NCBI GenBank assembly: GCA_012512495.1
Contig: JAAZEC010000056.1
Location: 1-7,008 of the forward strand
DNA length: 7,008 bases
From: Erysipelothrix sp.
GTDB lineage: Bacteria > Bacillota_I > Bacilli_A > Erysipelotrichales > Erysipelotrichaceae
Direction of reading: 5' to 3'
Shown: positions 6,775 to 7,008 of the stretch, piece after piece
How the letters are laid out: the number at the start of each line of letters is the position of its first letter
How positions within the stretch are numbered: the stretch's first letter is position 1
Made by a program: the position numbers and the translations under genes
The notes under the pieces: generated by a model
What the model was told of the DNA's origin: nothing
Database searches by the model: none
The model's input: only the letters and a program-made list of their open reading frames with translations

Positions 6775-7008
6775 CTAGGGAGATTTGCTATGCTTTTTAA
6801 AACATACTTCCCATTGGTGTCCCATACCAATCCCATACGCTTTAGAGAACGAGCCCTGATTGATAGCAATCCCAATTCGACCCATCGAATTGACATAAAC
6901 GACACTCGCACCCAATGGAACCTTGCCAAAAGTCACCTCGTAAGGCAATACCTGCCGGTACACCATTCTTTGTGAGTTACGAATGGTCACCATGACACTC
7001 TCACCAAA
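6775..7008 (-). CDS. C-terminal part of a probable SAM hydroxide adenosyltransferase (DUF62)
   Basis: The frame is open at the window edge and gives the last 77 residues, from FGESVMVTIRNS to the stop TAG at 6777-6775; the ATG at 6993 is internal, not a start. The segment has the small C-terminal beta domain of the SAM hydrolase / chlorinase-fluorinase family: a strand with VTIRNS, then LPYEVTFGKVPLG (a TYSDV- or SFGDV-like turn), VVYVNSMGRIGIAINQGSF (the conserved S/N-x-G-x-x-x-I-A-x-N-x-G block that contacts the nucleoside) and YGIGMGHQWEV. Family members split S-adenosylmethionine with water to adenosine and methionine. The halogen-using loop lies in the missing N-terminal part, so only the hydrolase reading is likely by abundance. 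No terminator separates it from the decayed VOC gene. Whether the upstream part is intact cannot be seen. Confidence 0.72.
   Translation of the reverse strand, partial: FGESVMVTIRNSQRMVYRQVLPYEVTFGKVPLGASVVYVNSMGRIGIAINQGSFSKAYGIGMGHQWEVCFKKHSKSP

Overview
The window comes from a low-GC Gram-positive bacterium (Bacillota). The evidence is the gene order rpsL-rpsG-fusA-tuf, the strong AGGAGG-type ribosome binding sites, the 136-residue S12 with the long Gram-positive N-terminal insertion, and the pairing of a stand-alone LytTR regulator with a LiaF-like membrane protein. The class is uncertain. S7, S12 and EF-G look like Erysipelotrichia or Lactobacillales, and I lean weakly to Erysipelotrichia from memory of family sequences. 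Every supported gene lies on the minus strand, so the biological reading order runs from 7008 down to 1.

Upstream end (7008-6432): the C-terminal 77 residues of a probable SAM hydroxide adenosyltransferase (SAM hydrolase) are followed, 2 bp later, by a decayed PhnB/glyoxalase-like gene with a frameshift or deletion and two in-frame stops. The str promoter (TTGACA-18-TATTAT) follows directly.

Centre (6431-1976): the str operon, rpsL (S12), rpsG (S7) and fusA (EF-G), with gaps of 28 and 33 bp. tuf (EF-Tu) comes next, has its own consensus-like promoter in the fusA-tuf gap, and ends in a strong intrinsic terminator. These genes look intact and encode core translation components.

Downstream end (1975-1): a two-gene unit encodes a small LytTR DNA-binding protein without a receiver domain and a membrane protein with a LiaF-type TM region and beta-solenoid tail. 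The two genes overlap by ATGA and the unit ends in an intrinsic terminator. This is the layout of a LytTR regulatory system, in which the membrane partner often restrains the regulator. Right after the terminator an extended -10 promoter reads into a leader with a strong RBS, a nine-codon ORF (MNSNPLTHC) and mutually exclusive stems, and then into an ABC-F ATPase cut by the window edge. That leader resembles ribosome-sensing attenuators of antibiotic-inducible ABC-F genes and is the most interesting unexplained element here. I see no CRISPR array, tRNA, rRNA or insertion sequence.
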